Made by a program: the position numbers and the translations under genes. The notes under the pieces are model-generated. The model did no database searches. It was not told where the DNA came from and worked only from the letters and a program-made list of their open reading frames with translations. Positions 1 through 5,058 of a stretch of 8,344 nt of DNA are shown one piece after another. Source of the DNA: Nanohaloarchaea archaeon PL-Br10_U2g5 (lineage in GTDB: Archaea > Halobacteriota > Halobacteria > Halobacteriales > Haloferacaceae). The DNA is taken from positions 1-8,344 of the forward strand of contig LKMY01000060.1 of the NCBI GenBank assembly GCA_001564205.1, read 5' to 3'. How positions within the stretch are numbered: the stretch's first letter is position 1; each line of letters opens with the position of its first letter.

Positions 1-7
1 AGCGAGA

Positions 8-18
8 ACTTTTAAGTA
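8..18 (+). promoter_or_regulatory. TATA box of dpsA
   Basis: An AT-rich box reading CTTTTAAGTAC stands alone in GC-rich sequence, centred about 32 nt before the dpsA ATG. In archaea transcription starts roughly 25 nt past the TATA centre, so the transcript would begin near 38-40 and have a leader of only a few nucleotides. A purine-rich AGGTAGG lies at 37-43, but most of it would fall at or before the predicted start site. Initiation is therefore probably leaderless or nearly so. The upstream BRE and any operator run off the left edge of the window. Confidence 0.6.
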
Positions 19-44
19 CCTCGCGCGCGTATGTACAGGTAGGA

Positions 45-593
45 ATGAGCACTCAAAAGCAAGCCCGCCAACGCTACGGAGACGTTCACGAAAGCGAAGC
101 GCTTCGAATCCCCGAGGACAAAGCCGAGCAGCTCGTCGACGCACTCAACACCGACCTCGCGGCGACGTACGTCCTCTACCACCAGGTGAAAAAGCATCAC
201 TGGCTCGTCGAGGGCGCGGAGTTCCGCGACATCCACGTCTACCTCGGTGAGGTCGCCGCGGACCTCGAGGAGGGCGCCGACGTGATCGCTGAGCGCGCAC
301 AGGCGCTCGGCGGCGTACCGCTGTCGGGCGGCGCGAACTACGAAGAACACGCACCGGTGAGCCCCGAGGACGCCGATGCCTACGACATTCGGACCTCGCT
401 GGAAAACGATCTGGAGATATTCGGCGACATCACCGAGATGCTCCGGGAGCACATCCAGCTCGCCAACAACCTCGGGGACTACAATACCGAAGAGCAGCTC
501 CGCGACATCCTCGAAGACGTCGAGGAACACGGCCACCACATCGAGCACTACCTGGAAGACGACACCCTCGTCACCCGGAACACGCTGGAATAG
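45..593 (+). CDS. dpsA: DNA-protecting ferritin-like protein DpsA
   Basis: This is a 182-residue Dps-family mini-ferritin. Members form hollow 12-subunit shells that oxidise Fe(II), store iron and protect DNA from oxidative damage in the cytoplasm. The inter-subunit ferroxidase set is visible with canonical spacing: H52 (in KKHHW), H64, D79 and E83. The four-helix bundle spans about residues 24-175, and the C-terminal segment HHIEHYLEDDTLVT is typical of haloarchaeal DpsA as I recall it. The N-terminal tail of about 20 residues is charged and probably flexible. The ATG is supported by the family-typical opening MSTQK and by the TATA box 32 nt upstream. It appears monocistronic: a T-rich tract follows the stop and the next gene faces it. 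Haloarchaeal dps genes are generally iron- or oxidant-responsive, but no operator can be assigned here. Confidence 0.95.
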   Translation: MSTQKQARQRYGDVHESEALRIPEDKAEQLVDALNTDLAATYVLYHQVKKHHWLVEGAEFRDIHVYLGEVAADLEEGADVIAERAQALGGVPLSGGANYEEHAPVSPEDADAYDIRTSLENDLEIFGDITEMLREHIQLANNLGDYNTEEQLRDILEDVEEHGHHIEHYLEDDTLVTRNTLE

Positions 594-620
594 GCGGTAC
601 CAACGGTCGCGGTTCGGATC

Positions 621-640
621 CCATTCTCTCTTTATTTTCG
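621..640 (+). terminator. T-rich terminator after dpsA
   Basis: Beginning about 30 nt after the dpsA stop, the coding strand runs through a pyrimidine-rich tract ending TCTCTTTATTTTCG. Archaeal polymerases terminate on T-rich stretches without needing a hairpin, and this is the only such tract in the 105-nt gap before the facing gene. The assignment rests on composition only. Confidence 0.45.
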
Positions 641-684
641 ACCGTCGAGCGGCTGCGCTGACGGTTCGCGAACAGTGTACTGCC

Positions 685-698
685 GTCCGCTGACGGAC
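685..698 (-). terminator. Short hairpin abutting the DUF5809 stop
   Basis: GTCCG and CGGAC pair across a CTGA loop, and the hairpin begins one base past the stop codon of the minus-strand gene. It has no T-run behind it on the minus strand, so it may serve 3'-end processing or stability, or may be chance in GC-rich DNA. Confidence 0.2.
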
Positions 699-1136
699 CT
701 ACCGCCCGGATTCGTAGAACTCCTCGCGGTAGACCCGACCGAACGCGTTCCGTCGCAGGGTGCTCACCGCCGCGTCCGGCTCCTCCTGAAACGTCGCCGC
801 GATGACGGTGTCGGCGAAGGGAATCGGGTGCCAGACGACGTTGTCGACGTTATCGCCGCCGATCCGGACCACCTCGTCCTCGTCGAACTCGCTGTCAGCG
901 AGCCACGCGTCGAACTCCTCGTTGCTCCCGACGTGGACCGCGAGCAACTCGGCGAACGTCGCGTCGCGGGCGGTCCGGATCACTTCCGGTGTGACCCGCT
1001 CGTCGTACTCGTCGGCGTCGAACGACATCGCCTTTGTCGCCTCGCGAACGACCACCTGTGCGACCGGGCCGACTTCCTCGTAGCGTTCGAGCGCGTCGGC
1101 GCGGGTCTTCGGCGCGAACGTCCCTCTGGTGTTCAT
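699..1136 (-). CDS. DUF5809 family protein (haloarchaeal, unknown function)
   Basis: A soluble acidic protein of 145 residues with no membrane segment, signal peptide or known catalytic motif. I recognise it from memory as DUF5809, a small family found in haloarchaea. Features that look conserved are the N-terminal helix around ALERYEEVGPVAQVVVREAT (15-34), the motif WHPIPFAD (102-109) followed by AATFQ, and the C-terminal LRRNAFGRVYREE (127-139). The first two suggest a compact alpha/beta fold, and the basic C-terminal helix is unusual in such an acidic protein. It is the second gene of a unit with the DUF5810 gene, whose stop lies 36 nt upstream. A weak TTTTCAG at about 1157-1163 could be a secondary promoter. 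The start is ATG. I do not know its function and propose none. Confidence 0.75.
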   Translation of the reverse strand: MNTRGTFAPKTRADALERYEEVGPVAQVVVREATKAMSFDADEYDERVTPEVIRTARDATFAELLAVHVGSNEEFDAWLADSEFDEDEVVRIGGDNVDNVVWHPIPFADTVIAATFQEEPDAAVSTLRRNAFGRVYREEFYESGR

Positions 1137-1172
1137 ACCCGGCGTTCAACGGCGACTGAAAAGGGCGTTCCG

Positions 1173-1643
1173 TTACGCGGTCGGGTCATCGGTGTTGTCG
1201 CCGGCGGCTGGGTTGCTCTTATCCTCCTCACCGTCGTTCGCTTCCCGCGCCATCTCGCGGGCCTCGCGGATCGCCTCAACCACTTCCGGATCGGTATCGC
1301 CCGGCGAGTCGACCGCCCCCGTGCCGCCGCGCGCGACGCGGTCGCGGTCGGGGTGATCGTGACCGGAGCGGCCGTGCTCGGCGTGATCGTGCGCGCCGAA
1401 GTCGACGTCCGGGCGCCCGCGACTGACGGTGTCCTCGAACACCTCGCGGTACTCGGCGTCGTCGGCGTGAGGCGTCACCTCGGCCGCGAGTCCCGAAGGG
1501 TCGCGGTCGGCCCAGTCGGAGACGTGCTCGTCGAGCCACGCCTCGTGGTCGTCGCCGTGGAGCATCGCCGTGAACGCGAGGTGGTGCGCGAGGTGTTCGC
1601 CGTCGCGTTGGGGGGTCGCACAAACCGGACACGCGTATCCCAT
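1173..1643 (-). CDS. DUF5810 domain protein with Cys/His finger
   Basis: A 156-residue protein that I recognise from memory as the haloarchaeal DUF5810 family. The N-terminus has a compact putative zinc site, C5-x2-C8 followed by H17, H20 and H21, in the segment YACPVC...[13 protein letters not shown]. Next comes a conserved-looking [19 protein letters not shown] block at about 29-45. Residues 85-97 are histidine-rich (H85, H87, H90, H95, H97) and could bind metal as well. A short helix, [18 protein letters not shown] (118-135), precedes a disordered acidic tail. There are no membrane segments. It is the first gene of the pair with DUF5809 and is divergent from aIF2 gamma across a 175-nt promoter region. 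The finger could bind nucleic acid or protein, or be purely structural. Function is unknown. The start is supported by a TATA box at leaderless spacing. Confidence 0.78.
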   Translation of the reverse strand: MGYACPVCATPQRDGEHLAHHLAFTAMLHGDDHEAWLDEHVSDWADRDPSGLAAEVTPHADDAEYREVFEDTVSRGRPDVDFGAHDHAEHGRSGHDHPDRDRVARGGTGAVDSPGDTDPEVVEAIREAREMAREANDGEEDKSNPAAGDNTDDPTA

Positions 1644-1667
1644 CGTGTCGCGGCGTACGGTCGTGAG

Positions 1668-1676
1668 CCGTAAAGC
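1668..1676 (-). promoter_or_regulatory. TATA box of the DUF5810-DUF5809 unit
   Basis: On the minus strand this reads GCTTTACGG, centred about 29 nt before the DUF5810 ATG. This is the spacing expected for a leaderless haloarchaeal transcript. No Shine-Dalgarno sequence precedes the ATG, which agrees with leaderless initiation. Confidence 0.45.
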
Positions 1677-1679
1677 GGC

Positions 1680-1703
1680 GTCGGAGCGGGTCGAACGTCC
1701 GAC
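1680..1703. repeat. Inverted repeat between divergent promoters
   Basis: GTCGGA at 1680-1685 is repeated inverted as TCCGAC at 1698-1703, with a 12-nt spacer. It lies between the TATA box of the DUF5810 unit and that of the aIF2 gamma operon, a natural place for a shared operator. A six-base arm length is common by chance at this GC content, so a regulatory role is only a suggestion. Confidence 0.25.
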
Positions 1704-1748
1704 CGCAAACGCGGAGGTCGTGGACCCTCGTCTCCCCGCCCGACGCCG

Positions 1749-1769
1749 CTATAACAGCAACTTTATCAC
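1749..1769 (+). promoter_or_regulatory. TATA region of the aIF2 gamma operon
   Basis: Two AT-rich boxes sit close together: CTATAAC (1749-1755) and CTTTATCAC (1761-1769). The second would start transcription near 1790 and give a leader of about 30 nt that includes the strong Shine-Dalgarno sequence. The first would start about 12 nt earlier. Either or both could drive the downstream operon. Confidence 0.55.
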
Positions 1770-1805
1770 TCTCACGGGGCGAAATTCGGGTAAGACTACT
1801 CCGTT

Positions 1806-1812
1806 AGGAGGT
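1806..1812 (+). promoter_or_regulatory. Strong Shine-Dalgarno fixing the aIF2 gamma GTG start
   Basis: AGGAGGT lies six nucleotides before the GTG at 1819. The reading frame stays open upstream as far as 1570, but that extension is basic and compositionally unlike the rest of the protein. The ribosome site and the conserved N-terminus [16 protein letters not shown] together settle the start at the GTG. Confidence 0.85.
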
Positions 1813-1818
1813 CCAACA

Positions 1819-3063
1819 GTGAGTGAAGCCAACACACAACCGGAGGTGAACATCGGTCTCGTCGGTCACGTCGACCACGGCAAGACGACGCTCGTGCAGG
1901 CGTTGTCCGGCTCGTGGACCGACCAGCATAGCGAGGAAATGAAACGCGGTATCTCGATCCGGCTGGGGTACGCGGACGCGACGTTCCGACGCTGTCCCGG
2001 CGTCGACGCGCCCGAGTGTTACACCGTCGACGAGGAGTGCGAAGACGGCTCGAAGAGCGAGCGCGTCCGTACGGTGTCGTTCGTCGACGCGCCGGGTCAC
2101 GAGACACTGATGGCGACGATGCTCTCGGGCGCATCGATTATGGACGGAGCGGTCCTCGTCGTGAGCGCGACCGAGGACGTCCCGCAGGCCCAGACGGAGG
2201 AGCACCTGATGGCGCTCGATCTTATCGGCATCGAGAACATCGTCATCGCACAGAACAAAGTCGACCTCGTCGACCGCGACCGCGCCGTCGACAACTACCG
2301 CCAGATTCAGGAGTTCGTCGAGGGGACCGTCGCCGAGGACGCGCCGATCGTTCCCGTCTCCGCCGGTCAGGAGGTCAACCTGGATCTGCTCATCGACGCG
2401 ATCGAGACGGAGATCCCGACCCCCGACCGTGACCCAGGCGAGAGCGCCCGGATGTACGCGGCCCGTTCGTTCGACATCAATCGACCGGGTGCGACGGCGG
2501 CAGAGCTCAAAGGCGGGGTCGTCGGCGGCTCGCTCGTGAGCGGCGAGCTTTCCGTCGGCGACGGGTTAGAGATCCGCCCCGGCCGAGAGGTCGACGAAGA
2601 GGGCCAGACGGAGTGGCGCCCCCTCGAAACGACCGTCCGGTCGTTACAAGCCGGTAGCCAGAACGTCGACACCGCCCGACCGGGTGGCCTGCTCGGCGTC
2701 GGTACCGGTCTCGATCCGAGCCTGACGAAAGGGGACGCGCTCGCCGGCCAGGTCGCCGGTGAGCCCGGGACGCTCCCGCCGACCCGCAACGAGTTCGAGA
2801 TGCAGGTAGATCTCCTCGAGCGCGTGGTGGGGCAGGAGGACGACGAGAGCGGCGACAGCGACATCGAAGCGATCAGCACCGGCGAGCCGCTGATGCTCAC
2901 CGTGGGCACCGCAACGACGGTCGGTGCGGTGACGAGCGCTCGCGACGGTGAGTGTGAGGTGAGTCTTAAACGCCCGGTCTGTGCCGAGGAAGGCGCACAG
3001 ATCGCGATCAACCGGCGCGTCGGTGCGCGCTGGCGGCTCATCGGTGTCGGGACGCTCTCGTAG
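1819..3063 (+). CDS. eif2g: Translation initiation factor aIF2, gamma subunit
   Basis: A 414-residue GTPase, the core of the aIF2 heterotrimer that delivers initiator Met-tRNA to the small ribosomal subunit. The G domain is complete: P-loop GHVDHGKTT (16-24), switch I region around [13 protein letters not shown] (42-54), DAPGH (90-94), NKVD (146-149) and SAG (181-183). Two beta-barrel domains follow, one at about 205-325 and one to the end. The zinc knuckle that normally carries two CxxC pairs keeps only C59, C67 and C74 here, in a C-x7-C-x6-C pattern, so it is reduced. Domain III carries a short acidic loop, EDDESGDSD (340-348), consistent with halophilic adaptation. Length and all G motifs fit the family. 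The factor works with alpha and beta subunits encoded elsewhere. It heads the operon, has its own TATA boxes and Shine-Dalgarno sequence, and the next gene starts one base after its stop. Confidence 0.97.
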   Translation: MSEANTQPEVNIGLVGHVDHGKTTLVQALSGSWTDQHSEEMKRGISIRLGYADATFRRCPGVDAPECYTVDEECEDGSKSERVRTVSFVDAPGHETLMATMLSGASIMDGAVLVVSATEDVPQAQTEEHLMALDLIGIENIVIAQNKVDLVDRDRAVDNYRQIQEFVEGTVAEDAPIVPVSAGQEVNLDLLIDAIETEIPTPDRDPGESARMYAARSFDINRPGATAAELKGGVVGGSLVSGELSVGDGLEIRPGREVDEEGQTEWRPLETTVRSLQAGSQNVDTARPGGLLGVGTGLDPSLTKGDALAGQVAGEPGTLPPTRNEFEMQVDLLERVVGQEDDESGDSDIEAISTGEPLMLTVGTATTVGAVTSARDGECEVSLKRPVCAEEGAQIAINRRVGARWRLIGVGTLS

Positions 3064-3064
3064 C

Positions 3065-3535
3065 GTGACCGAAACCGCCCGCGGCGACGATCTGCACGCA
3101 AACCCCACTCTGCTCACGGACGACGCCGCCAACGGCGACGACCCGGAGGTCGACGCCCCAATCGTCGCCCTAGACGCGAGCGCGCTGATGGCTCCGGTCG
3201 AAGCGAACCTCCGGCTGTTCGAGGAGCTCGACCGGCTTCTCGGCGCGTACGAGGCCGTCGTGCCGGCGGCCGTCGTCGCGGAGCTCGACGGGCTTCAGGC
3301 GGGGAACGGCGCCGAGGCGACGGCGGCGAGCGTGGGTGCGGACCTCGCGACGCGGGCGAAAACGGTGGAGACAGACGAATCGTACGCCGACGACGCGTTA
3401 ATCGAGCTGGTCGCGGCCGGCCGAGTCACCGGCGTCGTCACCAACGATCGACCGCTGGCGAACCGGGTACTGGAGGCGGGCGCACCAGTAATCGGTTTAA
3501 GGGGTCGGAACACACTGGCAATAACGGAACCCTAG
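3065..3535 (+). CDS. PIN-domain nuclease, FCF1-like (putative rRNA processing)
   Basis: A 156-residue PIN protein read from a GTG one base after the aIF2 gamma stop. The acidic metal-binding residues expected of an active PIN nuclease are present: D37 in IVALDASALM, E73 in VVAELDGL, D109/D110 in YADDALIEL, and D128 in VVTNDRPLA. The ending APVIGLRGRNTLAI resembles the archaeal relatives of eukaryotic FCF1/UTP24, an endonuclease of pre-rRNA processing. In many archaea such a gene follows aIF2 gamma. The first 30 residues are acidic and probably disordered, a halophile-type extension. The GTG is chosen because the next in-frame ATG (3188-3190, M42) lies past catalytic D37. No antitoxin partner is beside it, which argues against a VapC toxin. 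The rRNA role is inferred from family and operon context. Confidence 0.85.
   Translation: MTETARGDDLHANPTLLTDDAANGDDPEVDAPIVALDASALMAPVEANLRLFEELDRLLGAYEAVVPAAVVAELDGLQAGNGAEATAASVGADLATRAKTVETDESYADDALIELVAAGRVTGVVTNDRPLANRVLEAGAPVIGLRGRNTLAITEP
3494..3502 (+). promoter_or_regulatory. Possible internal promoter before rpo7
   Basis: GGTTTAAGG occurs near the end of the PIN gene, about 60 nt before the rpo7 ATG. It would place a transcription start near 3523 with a leader of about 35 nt. No Shine-Dalgarno sequence is seen before rpo7. The box lies within coding sequence and may be chance. Confidence 0.25.
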
Positions 3536-3557
3536 CGGACGCGGACAACCAACGAAT

Positions 3558-4133
3558 ATGTACAAACGAGTTCGACTCAAGGATACGGTCGAGGTGCCGC
3601 CGAAACACCTGGCGGACGTCACCGACCAGCGGGTGAAAGCCCTGCTGCAGGACAAACTGGAAGGACGAATGGACGAGGACGTCGGTAGCGTCGTCAGCGT
3701 CATCGAGGTTCACGAGATCGGCGAGGGGGCGGTGTTACACAATCGCCCCGGCGTCTACTACGAGGCGGAGTTCGACGCGCTGACGTACGACCCCGACATG
3801 CAGGAGGTCGCCGACGGCACCGTCGTCGAGACGGTTGAATTCGGTGCCTTCGTCGGGATCGGTCCGGTCGACGGGCTGCTCCACGTCTCGCAGATCACCG
3901 ACGAGTACCTCACGTTCGACGGAGCGAATCAGCAGCTCGCCTCCTCGGACTCCGACAAGACGCTCGGCGTTGACGACGCCGTCCGCGTCCGTGTCGTGAC
4001 GAAGAGCATCGACGAGCGTAACCCCCGCGACTCGAAGATCGGGCTCACGGCGAAGCAGCCCGGCCTCGGGAAACACGAGTGGCTGGAAGGACAACGGCTG
4101 CACCGCGAACAGACCGGTGAGGAGGCCGACTGA
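3558..4133 (+). CDS. rpo7: DNA-directed RNA polymerase subunit Rpo7 (E')
   Basis: A 191-residue homologue of eukaryotic RPB7. With Rpo4 (encoded elsewhere) it forms the polymerase stalk, which helps open promoter DNA, binds the emerging transcript and influences termination. The N-terminal tip domain (1-80) begins MYKRVRLKDTVEVPP and includes EIGEGAVLHNRPGVYYEAEFD-like sequence at about 53-73. The S1/OB RNA-binding domain runs from about 82 to 165 and includes VVETVEFGAFVGIGPVDGLLHVSQI. The C-terminal tail is charged. The length is normal for the family. The gene lies 22 nt after the PIN gene and shares a TGATG junction with spt4, so the two transcription genes are probably translationally coupled. 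It is also called rpoE1. Confidence 0.96.
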   Translation: MYKRVRLKDTVEVPPKHLADVTDQRVKALLQDKLEGRMDEDVGSVVSVIEVHEIGEGAVLHNRPGVYYEAEFDALTYDPDMQEVADGTVVETVEFGAFVGIGPVDGLLHVSQITDEYLTFDGANQQLASSDSDKTLGVDDAVRVRVVTKSIDERNPRDSKIGLTAKQPGLGKHEWLEGQRLHREQTGEEAD

Positions 4134-4135
4134 TG
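4116..4135 (+). promoter_or_regulatory. Shine-Dalgarno and TGATG junction of rpo7/spt4
   Basis: GGTGAGGAGG at 4116-4125 lies inside the end of rpo7 and seven bases before the spt4 ATG. The rpo7 stop TGA (4131-4133) and the spt4 ATG (4133-4135) share one base. This arrangement favours termination-reinitiation coupling and decides the spt4 start. Confidence 0.75.
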
Positions 4136-4330
4136 GCAGAAGACCGCCTCGCGTGTCGGGAGTGTCACCACGTCAACGACCCCGACGCACAGACCTGCGA
4201 ACACTGCGGGTCGTCGTCACTGACGGAGGACTGGGCGGGATACGTCATCATCACGAAACCCGAAGAGAGCCAAATCGCCGAGGAGATGAACGTCACGAAG
4301 GCCGGATCGTACGCGTTGAAGGTCCGGTAG
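4133..4330 (+). CDS. spt4: Transcription elongation factor Spt4 (RpoE2)
   Basis: A 65-residue zinc-ribbon protein. Archaeal Spt4 binds the NGN domain of Spt5 and together they clamp RNA polymerase to raise processivity. The four zinc ligands are clear: C8 and C11 (CREC), and C22 and C25 (CEHC). The second half, with SSLTEDWAGYVIITKPEESQIAEEM split over 28-52, matches the family's Spt5-binding sheet, and the protein ends in the typical GSYALKVR. The length is normal. It was once annotated as RNA polymerase subunit E''. It overlaps rpo7 by one base and precedes the kinase gene by 37 nt. Spt5 is not in this window. Confidence 0.95.
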   Translation: MAEDRLACRECHHVNDPDAQTCEHCGSSSLTEDWAGYVIITKPEESQIAEEMNVTKAGSYALKVR

Positions 4331-4367
4331 CGACGGATCACTGTTTTCGAACCACACGCCATCACAG

Positions 4368-4937
4368 ATGCTCACGCTTCCAGATTCGCTCCGAGACGCG
4401 TTCAAAGATCCGCTCGGTCCAGTCACCACCGACGCCGAGGAACTGCTCGCTGCGGCGGCGAAAACCCGGGGCGAGCGCATCGAGCGCGACGCTCCCATCG
4501 TCGCCGTCGGTGACGTCGTCACCTACCACCTCCGAGAGGCCGGACGCGTCCCCGGTGTCGCCATCGTGGACGGGAGGACGGAGCGCGAAGCCGTTCGCCC
4601 CGAGATAGAGACGGCGATTGCGGCGGCCGACGTTCGGCGGATCGCCGTCGAGAACCCGCCTGCGTCGCTGTCTGTGGACCTGCTTTCTGCACTCGGCGAC
4701 GCCCTCTCTGCGGGCGAGCCAGTCATGATCGAAGTCGACGGCGAAGAGGATCTCGCGACGTTGCCCGCGATCGTCGCCGCGCCGGACGGCGCGACCGTCG
4801 TCTACGGGCAGCCCGGTGAAGGGATGGTTCGCGTCGCGGTCACCCCGGAGTCCCGCGCTGAGGCCCGAAATCTGTTCGAGGCGCTCGACGGCGACACGGA
4901 CGCCGCGTACGACGCGCTCGGCGGAGCCAACCGGTAG
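4368..4937 (+). CDS. GTP-dependent dephospho-CoA kinase (DUF359)
   Basis: A 189-residue DUF359 protein. This archaeal family was shown to use GTP to phosphorylate dephospho-CoA, the last step of coenzyme A synthesis, and is unrelated to bacterial CoaE. Blocks typical of the family are visible: VGDVVTYHL (47-55), AIVDGRTER (65-73), ENPP (95-98), EVDGEEDLATLPAI (122-135) and VYGQPGEGMV (145-154). The acidic pairs D49, D68, E127 and D128 are candidate metal/GTP-binding residues by family analogy. There is no P-loop, as expected. It closes the visible operon, 37 nt after spt4. CTGTTTTCG at 4341-4349 could be a weak promoter of its own, and no Shine-Dalgarno sequence is seen. In many archaea ribosomal genes rps24e and rps27ae follow, but here the next gene is convergent. 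Confidence 0.9.
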   Translation: MLTLPDSLRDAFKDPLGPVTTDAEELLAAAAKTRGERIERDAPIVAVGDVVTYHLREAGRVPGVAIVDGRTEREAVRPEIETAIAAADVRRIAVENPPASLSVDLLSALGDALSAGEPVMIEVDGEEDLATLPAIVAAPDGATVVYGQPGEGMVRVAVTPESRAEARNLFEALDGDTDAAYDALGGANR

Positions 4938-4977
4938 CTGGCCTCACCGGTAGTCGGCGCCACCGGATTCGAGCGCA
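4930..4977 (+). repeat. Degenerate 16-nt tandem repeat at the kinase stop
   Basis: ACCGG recurs with exact 16-nt spacing at 4930, 4946 and 4962. The first two units share ACCGGTAG and match at about 12 of 16 positions, and the third has decayed to about 9 of 16. The first unit includes the TAG stop codon of the kinase gene. This looks like a small decayed tandem duplication, though chance is possible at this GC content. Confidence 0.3.
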
Positions 4978-5037
4978 ACGGCGGCCCTCGCGGCTGTATC
5001 GCTTTCTACGACCGCGATCTCACCGCGGGCACAAACA

Positions 5038-5052
5038 CGTCGAAAAGCGACG
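5038..5052 (-). terminator. Hairpin with T-rich loop after the permease gene
   Basis: On the minus strand CGTCG and CGACG pair across a CTTTT loop, beginning six bases past the permease stop and preceded by CTCTTTCGT. The T-rich context in a GC-rich genome fits archaeal termination, and it lies in the gap between two convergent genes. Confidence 0.4.
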
Positions 5053-5058
5053 AAAGAG

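Noticed and set aside
675..1673. Long plus-strand open frame opposite DUF5809 and DUF5810
   Set aside because: It is an antisense shadow caused by GC-rich codon structure. Its Arg/Val-rich composition is not haloarchaeal, while the two minus-strand frames give acidic, family-like proteins.
1570..1818. Upstream in-frame extension of aIF2 gamma by 83 residues
   Set aside because: It is basic and Arg/Ser-rich, overlaps the DUF5810 gene and the promoter region, and is bypassed by a strong Shine-Dalgarno before the GTG at 1819.
2981..3064. Earlier ATG for the PIN protein, overlapping aIF2 gamma
   Set aside because: The added residues are strongly basic ([10 protein letters not shown]) and unlike the acidic extension that follows. 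The GTG at 3065 fits the operon spacing.
2367..3101. 244-codon minus-strand open frame opposite aIF2 gamma
   Set aside because: It is a Ser/Arg/Pro-rich shadow of a gene whose identity is certain.
3065..3535. VapC-type toxin of a toxin-antitoxin pair
   Set aside because: No small antitoxin gene is adjacent. The gene sits in a conserved informational operon, and its C-terminal motif resembles FCF1-like PIN proteins.
4938..5058. Remnant ribosomal gene (rps24e) in the convergent gap
   Set aside because: Translating the gap shows no ribosomal-protein-like sequence, only a GC-rich spacer with small repeats.
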